Of a stretch of 15,397 nucleotides of DNA, positions 8,701 through 15,029 are shown piece by piece. The notes beneath the pieces are model-generated. The model worked only from the letters and a program-made list of their open reading frames with translations. It searched no databases and was not told the DNA's origin. The position numbers and the translations under genes are program-made. Origin of the DNA: Candidatus Caccovivens faecavium (GTDB lineage: Bacteria > Bacillota > Clostridia > Christensenellales > UBA1242). How positions within the stretch are numbered: position 1 is the stretch's first letter; the number at the start of each line of letters is the position of its first letter. The DNA is taken from positions 1 to 15,397 of the forward strand of contig DVLK01000066.1 in the NCBI GenBank assembly GCA_018715545.1, written 5' to 3'.

Positions 8701-11557
8701 AATTGATATCAAATTTAACTAAGCCATTGACTTTAACCATATCATTAATTTGAAGATCAACATTGAAAGTTAAATTGTTTGCCTTTATACCCTCTTTGAA
8801 GATTTCTAATAGATTTTCTGCTCGAACAAAACTTTCTATCAAAGATGTGCCGTTATTGGTTAATAATGCCGATACTTTACCTTCTGTAAATATAAATGGA
8901 TTTTCTGCTTCTTCACCCAAAATTAAACTATCTAATTTAATGGCCACTGAATATTCATTTTCATCCATAGCAATCAAAGTCGAAATTTGAATATAGTCAA
9001 GAACCATTGTGCCGTTTTCATTGTAAGTTACAATATCGAAATCGCTGTTTGAAAGTTTAATATTATCGTTGACTACAATCTCTTTATCTATACTTACATT
9101 AAAGCCATTTTCTAAGCCATATATTGAAATGTCTGCTAATGCTGGAAGCACAACTGTGACTGCGCCTATCGCCTCAGTGTCTAAACCAAATTCTTCCTGT
9201 AAGATAGATGTGAGTTCTTCATTATTAAGTTTGTTTATGTCTATCGCAAGTAACAAATTCTCAATGTTTAAATACAATTCTTCTTCAACTAGATACGCAT
9301 ATACCTTAATACCCTCTATTTCTGTATTTATTCCAATGTATGGAAGATAGCTATTACCATTCTTTAATGCTTGTGCCACTAGGCGAGCTTGATAAGTCTT
9401 ATCATTAACTGTAATTTCAACCACGCTTGACAAAGCATACCCGTTTTCAATCTTAGCCTTCTCAACAATGTCAAAGATTGGCGTGATGTCTTCCTCTTCC
9501 CCGCTTGGCGCTGTTAAGGCAAAATCATCAGCGTTTATTTGAAGGTCACTTATATTTAAATTAACATCATAACCTGATATCTTCTTTGCAATTGTTAGTC
9601 CTAATGTCTTTAACTCTTTGTTGTATGTCAATTTAACTGTATTATCTTTTAAAGTGATGTTGTAAGTTATTACACTACCCTCTTCACTTTCCGTTAACTT
9701 TATATTCTTTAAGATATCTAAAATATCAATATTTTCAAAGTCAACGCCAAGCTCAGCGCTCACCTCTTCTAACATATTTGATGTATCTACGCTTACACCA
9801 AATTCAGCAAGTAGTTCAACAAGATTTGCCTTAGCTAAATCAAGCTTCAAGCTCTTCTCTCCAATTGTCGCATAGACTACCTTACTATTTAGCATATCTT
9901 CACCATAGAGGAAGATATTTAGCTTTAAACCATCTATATCAATATTTGCATCTAAGTTGAAGCTCATCGAATTGATATCAAATTTAACTAAGCCATTTAC
10001 TTTAACCATGTCTGTAATTTGAACATCAACATTAAAGGTTAAGTTATTTGCTTTTATACCCTCTTTGAAGATTTCTAATAGATTAGCTAAATCGACAAAG
10101 GATTGAACATCTGTCATACCGTACTTAGTGTTGAGGCTTGTTGCGACATTTTCACTTAATTCCATGTCAGACAAATATTGCGTATCACTTCCAATCATTA
10201 TATTGGTTACTTCAACACATACCTTTTCAGATGTGCCGTCCATAGATAAAGTAGTATCAAGGCTGAACATGTCAGGCAAAATATTCTCATCAATAGTCTT
10301 AGTTTTGAAAACAAGCTTTGTATTCTCAACTGAAATTGTATCATCGAATATAATTTTATCGCCTAGTGAAAGTTCAAAACCGTCTTCTAAGACAACAAAA
10401 TTCAAGTTTTCAAAAGTAGGCATGATTACACTAACTGCCATTAATGCTTCAATGTCAAAATTAATATCAAATTCGTTTAAAATACTTTCTATCTCAGCAA
10501 AATTGTCATTTAAATTAATTTTTAAATTAAGTTGTTCAACACTTAGATATACCGTGTTGTCTATATAGTAAATATATGCATCAATGCCATTTAAATTTGT
10601 CTTAAAGCGAACAAAAGGCATTATCTTTTCGTCTAATTCAACAAGTTTTGCTCCTACATTCCCTGCTAGCTCAATATCTCCATACTTAACAACAATATCA
10701 CCAGAAATACCATAGCTATTATCATCAATCTTAGCATTTTCGATGATCTTTACAAGGGATGAGATATCAACTTCATCATTGGTAGGAATATTATCAATAT
10801 CAAAGTTTGGAATATCTAACTTAATCGAATTGACCTCAATATTAATTTTATAGTTATTCATTGTAAGTTCGCGCACAGTCGCCGTCATATCTTTAAAATC
10901 TTCACTGACATCAAGTGTCAATCTTAAATTACCAAAATATATTGTAAAACGATAACCATTTTCCGCAACATTCTCATTGATTTCGATTTTAGACATCAAA
11001 GAGTTCAAGTCTAAGTCAGATAAATCTACCCCAATCGCTGTACCAATAGCATCCAAAAGCTCTGCTATTTCTGACGAACCTTCAAATTTAGATAGAATAG
11101 AAGAAAAATCAATTGTACCTAGTGTAATTTCATTCATATCAAATTTGAATGACATATCATTGACGCTTAGATGTAGAAAATTATCTAGTTCACTATTTTT
11201 AAAGGCATTTATTTTATAGCTTTTGCCATCAATTTCTGTTTCCAAGTTGACATCAAAATCAAAGTTTTTCATATTTATTTTAGCATCAATACCTACTTCC
11301 ACATCAAAATCGTCAGAAGTAACAGAGATTGTCATATCGCCAGTGACATTATTTGCCAAGGTGAATGCCTCCATTAGCTTATTCATATTTGAATCTTCTG
11401 ACGCATCCACATTCCCTGGCATAGTAGGCTTAAAAGTGACATCGCCATATAACATAATGTACGCAAAAAAAGAGCATAGGGCGATTATCATATATAGACA
11501 TATCGTCCTAAACATATTTGATAAAAATGTTCTTTCTCTTCTTTCTGGACTACGCAT
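5750..11557 (-). CDS. Giant N-anchored surface protein of tandem beta-rich repeats, unknown function
   Basis: I do not recognise the family. The 1935-aa product begins with a positively charged segment and one hydrophobic helix (about 16-37), with no lipobox or signal peptidase site obvious. The rest, which is acidic with very few cysteines, should face outward. There is no LPxTG at the C-terminus. The body is repetitive: unit 1 about 60-491, unit 2 492-914, unit 3 915 to about 1340, then degenerate units from about 1363 and 1630. Residues 492-699 and 915-1122 are about 91% identical (18 differences counted by eye), exactly 423 residues apart. Each unit has two related halves of about 210 aa: a short amphipathic helix (NLLEIFKEG-like), then strands of alternating hydrophobic and polar residues, another helix, then more strands. 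A D/E/G/T-rich linker sits at about 1566-1590. The alternation suggests LolA/LppX-like or beta-taco folds, which is inference only. It starts 5 nt after the stop of the 320-aa gene, so the two are probably translationally coupled. Confidence 0.8.
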   Translation of the reverse strand: MRSPERRERTFLSNMFRTICLYMIIALCSFFAYIMLYGDVTFKPTMPGNVDASEDSNMNKLMEAFTLANNVTGDMTISVTSDDFDVEVGIDAKINMKNFDFDVNLETEIDGKSYKINAFKNSELDNFLHLSVNDMSFKFDMNEITLGTIDFSSILSKFEGSSEIAELLDAIGTAIGVDLSDLDLNSLMSKIEINENVAENGYRFTIYFGNLRLTLDVSEDFKDMTATVRELTMNNYKINIEVNSIKLDIPNFDIDNIPTNDEVDISSLVKIIENAKIDDNSYGISGDIVVKYGDIELAGNVGAKLVELDEKIMPFVRFKTNLNGIDAYIYYIDNTVYLSVEQLNLKINLNDNFAEIESILNEFDINFDIEALMAVSVIMPTFENLNFVVLEDGFELSLGDKIIFDDTISVENTKLVFKTKTIDENILPDMFSLDTTLSMDGTSEKVCVEVTNIMIGSDTQYLSDMELSENVATSLNTKYGMTDVQSFVDLANLLEIFKEGIKANNLTFNVDVQITDMVKVNGLVKFDINSMSFNLDANIDIDGLKLNIFLYGEDMLNSKVVYATIGEKSLKLDLAKANLVELLAEFGVSVDTSNMLEEVSAELGVDFENIDILDILKNIKLTESEEGSVITYNITLKDNTVKLTYNKELKTLGLTIAKKISGYDVNLNISDLQINADDFALTAPSGEEEDITPIFDIVEKAKIENGYALSSVVEITVNDKTYQARLVAQALKNGNSYLPYIGINTEIEGIKVYAYLVEEELYLNIENLLLAIDINKLNNEELTSILQEEFGLDTEAIGAVTVVLPALADISIYGLENGFNVSIDKEIVVNDNIKLSNSDFDIVTYNENGTMVLDYIQISTLIAMDENEYSVAIKLDSLILGEEAENPFIFTEGKVSALLTNNGTSLIESFVRAENLLEIFKEGIKANNLTFNVDLQINDMVKVNGLVKFDINSMSFNLDANIDIDGLKLDIFLYGEDMLNSKVVYATIGEKSLKLDLAKANLAELLAEFGVSVDTSNMLEEVSAELGVDFKNLDILDILKNIRLTASEEGSVITYDITLKDNVIALIYDKELKTLGLTLAKNISGYDVNLNVSELQINADDFALTAPSGEEEDITPIFDIVENVKVDDYTYAISGDLAVRYSTTSFYGDMLAMLVRKGEEYVPYVRIYTSAMNIETYIYLLDQDIYLDLQGLRLTFNLTEETIDEILTFVSEDLKMTISGLSNLTSTFNVILPALNSISANWIDGGVQINTGDLQYTDTAKFADIVMQAFGENANGKIYPTKIVIGANIIDPNTDTYESYEEWWLENEEAVTKNKNFAIYLKNVALGANSLFMDDIAFDEAGNVVSIKGKDGVYDVGEFTSYKTLLPLVKAFYDYLNSNQYQVGLSVNMGAMSIYGDALVELSDGEDVSSSLFGGRGLKVQGDLTIENGDVSQNIDNKHEISLLYDSNENADSGLYLTYAHGNFIGTDTKFRGHIQNANMSDMISMILGIANIELSESMMQSWDLEKSTTDFSFLHELLGITNNDVSDEITQVDNILSDVSNIMKMLKNISFEENDNNYSLIVDFDLGDDTASEGTENGQVTDGEATGGSVGKIEILFDKLGNLASISFVLGEDLSAIIEIQEFTNFDYDTTASHHNLSSLPEFMDIVVNTLNTKNVNFKGNISIDLISIITLDMTFDLYANFEDFNNPYIFAQVELQTSALASLVFNGDFDTRMVTFEYKDNNLTFHRYSITSETHRTWTDWVGQEWTKVVEDSVDKNTYQSSEILPNITKLVLDAFGIKESFLGINLPDMIISIIESIEVNPTLEETILGFTVDENIENMTLTLDGASLLGDDNAQNLNVNLGAKKYQGFYKNENGELIEKTYSFIDSITGLNIDLSGVLVTLNLNSVDGDSYQTNGYQLKSSYEDNNGSVVGGRLMYTNNYYRNQYMNSVVA
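8192..8815 (-). repeat. Internal gene repeat, copy B (codons 915-1122)
   Basis: This 624-bp segment matches 9461-10084 at a constant offset of 1269 bp (423 codons) with no insertion or deletion. The edges are sharp: similarity falls abruptly past the NLLEIFKE codons at one end and the DIVE codons at the other. About 18 of 208 encoded residues differ. Confidence 0.95.
9461..10084 (-). repeat. Internal gene repeat, copy A (codons 492-699)
   Basis: This is the partner of 8192-8815. The flanking halves of the same units (codons 700-914 and 1123 to about 1337) are homologous in pattern but far more diverged. The 624-bp block therefore looks recently homogenised or duplicated relative to the rest of the array. 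Confidence 0.95.
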
Positions 11558-11562
11558 ATTTC

Positions 11563-12525
11563 CTATCCCTTAGCGCTTTTAAACACTTCTAAATATTCCG
11601 CAACCGTTTCGTCATCGTAGTAAAAATAATCGTCAAAATCATCGGTTACGGTGGAGTTGATACTCATAACTTCAATTTGATACACCTCATCATAATGAAT
11701 ATGCTCAATTTCGAAATTTTCGTTCATGGTTACAGTCATCTCAACACTTTTCCATGCTGGAAGATCTTTTACATCTGGTGGAGTTGTAGGAACTGAAAAA
11801 CCTGCAAAATGGCGAATTTCATAACTATAATAAAAAGCCGCATAACTTGCATATTCGCTTGTCATTTTAATGTTGAACACATACTTATTATCACTATTGA
11901 GCGTGACATCTTTATCATAAGTGCCTTCCTGAGTTGTGAAAGAGGACACGATATAGGTTAGTGAAGTTGTTGGCACTGTGTTAAAAAAGCTTTTATATTC
12001 ATCAAGAGCGATTGTCTTTGCCGTTGTTTCATCAAGATCTACCAAATAATTATCTTTGTTATCGCCGATTATGTCGCTTTTGTTTCTTGTTTCATTTAAA
12101 TACACTTCATTAGGATTATTATATTCATATTTTTGTTTAACAGACATTGATGCAATACCTGGGCTCATCTTTAAGTAATAAATACCTTCCTCTGTGGATG
12201 TTTTTATTGCGCGCATAGATTGAGAACCCATCATGTTTACAACATCACCACTTAAAATCTTCACATATCTTTCGGTGTTTTTAAGTTTATACTCACCTAT
12301 CTGATAAAGCTCGACCGCTGAAAATGTGGTCTTTTTCCCACTGACAGCGTCCTCATATAGCTTTTTTATCGTTTCTTCGTCATCACGAAGAGTAGCCTCT
12401 GTAAGACTTGAAGTGTCAACGCTAGGCACAATGCCGTCAATATAAATGCTACCTATTGCCACACCAGTGATTACGGCAACAAGAATGATAACGCCATATA
12501 GAATATAATTTTTTATATTAGTCAA
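11563..12525 (-). CDS. Single-pass membrane-anchored extracellular protein, unknown function
   Basis: I do not recognise this 320-aa protein. It starts at TTG (12523-12525); AGGAG at 12532-12536 lies 6 nt upstream and decides the start. Residues about 7-28 form one transmembrane helix with Lys before it and no lipobox cysteine, so the remainder should be outside the membrane. A short helical stretch (about 40-61) is followed by beta-rich sequence with many Tyr, Thr and Asp. The C-terminus is acidic (DDFDDYFYYDDE) and ends in a short helix. No enzyme motif is visible. It is first in an operon with the giant repeat protein (gap 5 nt), implying joint production and probably a shared envelope role. 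Its strand-rich pattern could mean it is a single-domain relative of the repeat units, but I cannot show that by eye. Confidence 0.75.
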   Translation of the reverse strand: MTNIKNYILYGVIILVAVITGVAIGSIYIDGIVPSVDTSSLTEATLRDDEETIKKLYEDAVSGKKTTFSAVELYQIGEYKLKNTERYVKILSGDVVNMMGSQSMRAIKTSTEEGIYYLKMSPGIASMSVKQKYEYNNPNEVYLNETRNKSDIIGDNKDNYLVDLDETTAKTIALDEYKSFFNTVPTTSLTYIVSSFTTQEGTYDKDVTLNSDNKYVFNIKMTSEYASYAAFYYSYEIRHFAGFSVPTTPPDVKDLPAWKSVEMTVTMNENFEIEHIHYDEVYQIEVMSINSTVTDDFDDYFYYDDETVAEYLEVFKSAKG

Positions 12526-12564
12526 TATCTTCTCCTTAATAAGGTAAATTCAAATAGTAAAATT

Positions 12565-12588
12565 ACTATGTTTATAGTATAACATAGT
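12565..12588. promoter_or_regulatory. Inverted repeat over the surface-operon -10 (candidate operator)
   Basis: ACTATGTT (12565-12572) and AACATAGT (12581-12588) are perfect 8-bp complementary arms around an 8-nt spacer. Together they cover the -10 hexamer (12576-12581) and the region just upstream and downstream of it. This is the classic position for a repressor dimer. The regulator is not identifiable in the window. Confidence 0.55.
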
Positions 12589-12604
12589 TATCTCACAAAG
12601 TCAA
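12576..12604 (-). promoter_or_regulatory. Sigma70 promoter of the surface-protein operon
   Basis: On the minus strand the -35 is TTGACT (12599-12604) and the -10 is TATACT (12576-12581), with 17 nt between them. This is identical in hexamers and spacing to the hisS promoter. It drives the 320-aa and 1935-aa genes. Confidence 0.8.
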
Positions 12605-12666
12605 TTAAAATAGTTAAATAATTTTAAATATTTTATGCAATATCAACAAATAAAATTATAAATTTT

Positions 12667-13884
12667 TCAAAATTTTTCTAAAATGACACAGGTTTCCATA
12701 TTAGAGGTGCGCGGAAACATATCAAAAATTTTCACTTTTTGGATTTTGTAAAATTTTGTTAGGTGTTTGAGGTCGCGTGTTAAGGTGGAAAAATTACATG
12801 AGATATAGATGATATTTTTAATGTTTGATTTTATAATTTCTTCCAAAACTTTCTCTTTACATCCCTCACGCGCAGGGTCAAGTACGATAAAGTCAGCTTC
12901 TTTTGAAGGCTTTGATATGACCTCCTCAACTTTCGCATTGTAATTTATCATGTTGTCTGTTTTTATCGTTTCTGCAATTTTATGCGCAGAGCTCTGCATT
13001 TCAATACCAATCACTTTATGTGCTTTTTTTGCAAGTAGCTTCGACAGCACACCCTGCCCAGAATATGCATTTATCACAGTCTTGCTATCTACATTTTTTA
13101 CAACAAAATCATAAAGTTTTTCAGCCACACCAATATTCACTTGAAGAAAAGATTTTGCGTCAATATCGAAAGCTTCATCGAGTATTTCGTATCGCATTTT
13201 AGTAGCATTATATTCCTTGTAAAGCTTCGTCTTATCGCTCTCTAACACCTCTCCCTCAGCTAAGAAAATAGGGTATTCATCTAATAGATTGCTATATAAA
13301 AATTTTTCTCTTTTAGAAAATAGAAAAATTATCATGACACCATCATTAAACTTCCTAAAATAGACACTTTTTAGATGTGAGTAGCTATATTTTTTAAGAT
13401 ATTCTTCCACTGTGTGAATAGCGTTCAATATGTCACTTTCGGCAAGTAAGCAACTTTTAATATTGATAAAATTGTGCGATAAAGCTGAAATATAGCCTAA
13501 TTGTCCTTGTTTATATGTAAGCTTAATCTTGTTGCGATAATAATAACTATCTTCGCTAGACTCAATATCAATGTCGCCTATATAGCCCGCCTTTTTTAAT
13601 TCATTTTGCAATATCTGCTTTTTAAGCGACAATTCTCTTTCATAAGTTAAGTGCTGAAAGGAACAACCACCACATTTACCATAATAAGGACAAGGAGGAG
13701 ATGTTCTAAAAGGAGATGCTTTAACTACTTTCACTACTCTTCCTATATCAAATTTTGACATTGACTTCGCAATTTCAACCTCCACCTCTTCACCTATATC
13801 AGTTTGAGGAATAAAGATTGTTTTACCAGCTCTTTTTGCTACACCGCTTCCATTATATGATATATCAATTATCTTAACTAACAT
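12667..13884 (-). CDS. rlmD: RNA (uracil-C5)-methyltransferase, TrmA/RlmD (RumA) family
   Basis: It is a SAM-dependent enzyme that makes 5-methyluridine, most likely in 23S rRNA. Residues 1-54 look like a TRAM domain. Three cysteines in Cx5CxxC (C65, C71, C74) plus C145 are the [4Fe-4S] ligands of the RumA type; E. coli TrmA, the tRNA enzyme, lacks this cluster. SAM binding is at about 270-279 (INAYSGQG), DPAREG is at 336-341, and the catalytic nucleophile is C363 in ISCN. E397 in NMETCVILEK is the likely general base. At 405 aa it is shorter than B. subtilis RlmCD-type proteins (about 460). Position specificity (U747, U1939 or both) cannot be read from sequence; RlmD is a family-level name. 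Its ATG overlaps the end of the DUF4186 gene by 11 nt. No clear terminator follows, so some read-through toward the surface operon is possible. Confidence 0.9.
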   Translation of the reverse strand: MLVKIIDISYNGSGVAKRAGKTIFIPQTDIGEEVEVEIAKSMSKFDIGRVVKVVKASPFRTSPPCPYYGKCGGCSFQHLTYERELSLKKQILQNELKKAGYIGDIDIESSEDSYYYRNKIKLTYKQGQLGYISALSHNFINIKSCLLAESDILNAIHTVEEYLKKYSYSHLKSVYFRKFNDGVMIIFLFSKREKFLYSNLLDEYPIFLAEGEVLESDKTKLYKEYNATKMRYEILDEAFDIDAKSFLQVNIGVAEKLYDFVVKNVDSKTVINAYSGQGVLSKLLAKKAHKVIGIEMQSSAHKIAETIKTDNMINYNAKVEEVISKPSKEADFIVLDPAREGCKEKVLEEIIKSNIKNIIYISCNFSTLTRDLKHLTKFYKIQKVKIFDMFPRTSNMETCVILEKF

Positions 13885-14245
13885 CCTTCACTTCCTTTTT
13901 AATAAACGCCATAATTAATCCAACAACAAAGTCAATTTCCGCCTCGGTTAGTTCCCGCCCTTTTGGTATCTTCCACCATTTATTTAGACATCCACGACAG
14001 CATGTTGCAGTGGCGTGTTGCGCTATGAATACAGGATGCCCACGCATTGGAGTTTGCTTCCCATCGCTTGGTAAATCCTTTGGTGCAAGTCTTTTAGTTA
14101 TAAAATCATAAGCATGCGACTTAATCTTATCCACGCCTTTTTCTTTAACATACGCAATATCTTTTGCCTTTAAATGAAATTTACTTCTAAAAGGTGAAGC
14201 CCGCAATTTCTTCAAACACCCATCATAATTTAAAACTATATCCAT
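13874..14245 (-). CDS. DUF4186 family protein, unknown function
   Basis: This 123-aa protein matches the DUF4186 pattern: SPFRSKFHLKAKD (17-29), DGKQTPMRGHPVFIAQHATA (61-80) and then TCCRGCLNKW (81-90). The clustered C82, C83 and C86 with H70 and H77 look like a metal site or redox centre, but no activity is established for the family to my knowledge. The usual KWH after the cysteines reads KWW here. The ATG at 14245 has only a weak GTGGAT upstream and lies within the end of the MGMT gene (23-nt overlap), so translation is probably coupled. Sitting between an alkyltransferase and an RNA methyltransferase suggests a nucleic-acid-related role, which is inference. Confidence 0.85.
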   Translation of the reverse strand: MDIVLNYDGCLKKLRASPFRSKFHLKAKDIAYVKEKGVDKIKSHAYDFITKRLAPKDLPSDGKQTPMRGHPVFIAQHATATCCRGCLNKWWKIPKGRELTEAEIDFVVGLIMAFIKKEVKDVS

Positions 14246-14543
14246 ATTTATTTAAATCCACTTTGTTATCTATAACTTCCACACCATCTTCACGCAATAA
14301 TTCCGCCTGCCTATTCACCCCTCCAAAAGCAAATGCCGACGAAAGCTCACCAAATCTATTTACAACCCTGTGGCAAGGAATTACGCCAGGCTTAGGATTG
14401 ACATGAAGCGCCCAACCGACCTGCCTAGACATTCTAGGATTGCCTATTGCACGCGCAATCTCGCCATAGGTCACCACCTTACCTTTTGGCACCTTTTTAA
14501 CCAAATCATAGACATTCTCGAAATAATTTTTACTAAAATCCAT
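14223..14543 (-). CDS. MGMT-family DNA alkyltransferase-like protein, short form
   Basis: This 106-aa protein consists only of the DNA-binding/active-site domain of O6-alkylguanine-DNA alkyltransferases. YGEIA (26-30) carries the conserved Tyr, R40 in SRQVG is in the arginine-finger position, and PCHRV (56-60) retains the acceptor Cys57. FAFGG (71-75) and QAELLREDG (79-87) follow, as in the family. The N-terminal domain of Ada/Ogt is absent. Size and layout match ATL (COG3695-like) proteins, but those typically have PWHRV; here Cys is kept, so direct alkyl removal is possible. Either self-sacrificing repair of O6-alkylguanine or lesion flagging for excision repair would fit. The start has AAGGTGAAG just upstream. 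It is the first gene of the operon, with promoters at 14702-14730 and possibly 14611-14619. Confidence 0.88.
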   Translation of the reverse strand: MDFSKNYFENVYDLVKKVPKGKVVTYGEIARAIGNPRMSRQVGWALHVNPKPGVIPCHRVVNRFGELSSAFAFGGVNRQAELLREDGVEVIDNKVDLNKYGYSFKL

Positions 14544-14589
14544 ACTTCACCTTAACATTTAAATTTCTATTAAATAACACCCAATTTAC

Positions 14590-14665
14590 CAAGTAGATAT
14601 TTAAAATTTAATTATACCAAATCAAAACGAAATGAATTACACTATACGCACTTAACATCTACTTG
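14590..14665. repeat. 9-bp inverted repeat in the MGMT operon leader
   Basis: CAAGTAGAT (14590-14598) is the exact complement of ATCTACTTG (14657-14665), 58 nt apart. Both lie between the upstream promoter and the MGMT start and bracket a second -10. They could form a leader stem or be two binding sites for one regulator. Confidence 0.4.
14611..14619 (-). promoter_or_regulatory. Possible second promoter of the MGMT operon (extended -10)
   Basis: On the minus strand TGGTATAAT gives a perfect TATAAT (14611-14616) with the extended TG (14618-14619). No good -35 is present. It would give a leader of about 60 nt. Confidence 0.4.
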
Positions 14666-14701
14666 CACCTAACTTAAATAGCATAAATACTATCTATTGC
14701 A

Positions 14702-14730
14702 ATTATAGTGTAAAATTAAAAAATAGTCAA
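14702..14730 (-). promoter_or_regulatory. Sigma70 promoter of the MGMT-DUF4186-methyltransferase operon
   Basis: On the minus strand the -35 is TTGACT (14725-14730) and the -10 a perfect TATAAT (14702-14707), with 17-nt spacing. The start site would be near 14695, giving a leader of about 150 nt. It points away from the repeat array that begins at 14741. Confidence 0.82.
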
Positions 14731-14740
14731 TTAGTTTTGT

Positions 14741-14881
14741 ATTATCTAAGGTCGAACCAAGCGCGAAGCATTTGAGTGAGACCGATGGTCATACATACTG
14801 CGATGACACAATTCCTTGTGTTTTTGCGTCAGCAAAATTTAAAATTTTATGTCAATAAAATTTTAACATCGCATAGTCTAT
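14741..14881 (+). repeat. Structured tandem element, copy 1
   Basis: This is the first of three head-to-tail units, each starting at ATTATC. P1: GGTC (14750-14753) pairs with GACC (14780-14783). Within it CAA (14758-14760) pairs with TTG (14772-14774), then GC (14763-14764) with GC (14768-14769), loop GAA. P2: TGCGATG (14799-14805) pairs with CATCGCA (14867-14873) and encloses three tetraloop hairpins. These are ACACAA/TTGTGT (14806-14821, loop TTCC), TTTTGC/GCAAAA (14822-14837, loop GTCA) and TAAAATTTTAT/ATAAAATTTTA (14840-14865, loop GTCA). Unrecognised; likely a structured RNA read on the plus strand. Confidence 0.8.
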
Positions 14882-15029
14882 ATTATCGGAAGCCGAGTCA
14901 AGCACAACAAAGTTGTATTTGAACGAGGCTGATGTTCATACATACTGCGATGACACAATTTATTGTGTTTTTTGCGTCAGCAAAATTTAAAATTTTATGC
15001 CTATAAAATTTTAACATCGCATAGTCTAT
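14882..15029 (+). repeat. Structured tandem element, copy 2
   Basis: This unit is nearly identical to copy 1 over its 3' two-thirds but differs in the 5' hairpin while keeping it paired. P1 is AGCC (14891-14894) with GGCT (14927-14930); TCAA (14898-14901) pairs with TTGA (14919-14922); the tip is ACAAC (14904-14908) with GTTGT (14912-14916), loop AAA. P2 is TGCGATG (14946-14952) with CATCGCA (15015-15021). The enclosed hairpins are ACACAA/TTGTGT (14953-14968, loop TTTA), TTTTGC/GCAAAA (14970-14985, loop GTCA) and TAAAATTTTAT/ATAAAATTTTA (14988-15013, loop GCCT). Confidence 0.8.

Noticed and set aside
10128..10568. 146-aa plus-strand reading frame (and the similar ones at 9069-9350 and 11223-11573)
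   Set aside because: They are antisense shadows of the giant minus-strand gene, Ser/Ile/Lys-rich with no RBS or recognisable domain.
12600..12666. Terminator after the RNA methyltransferase gene
   Set aside because: AT-rich sequence only; no stem with a following T-run on the minus strand could be found.
12667..13884. TrmA (tRNA m5U54 methyltransferase)
   Set aside because: The four iron-sulfur cysteines and N-terminal TRAM-like domain fit the RumA/RlmD branch. E. coli TrmA lacks the cluster.
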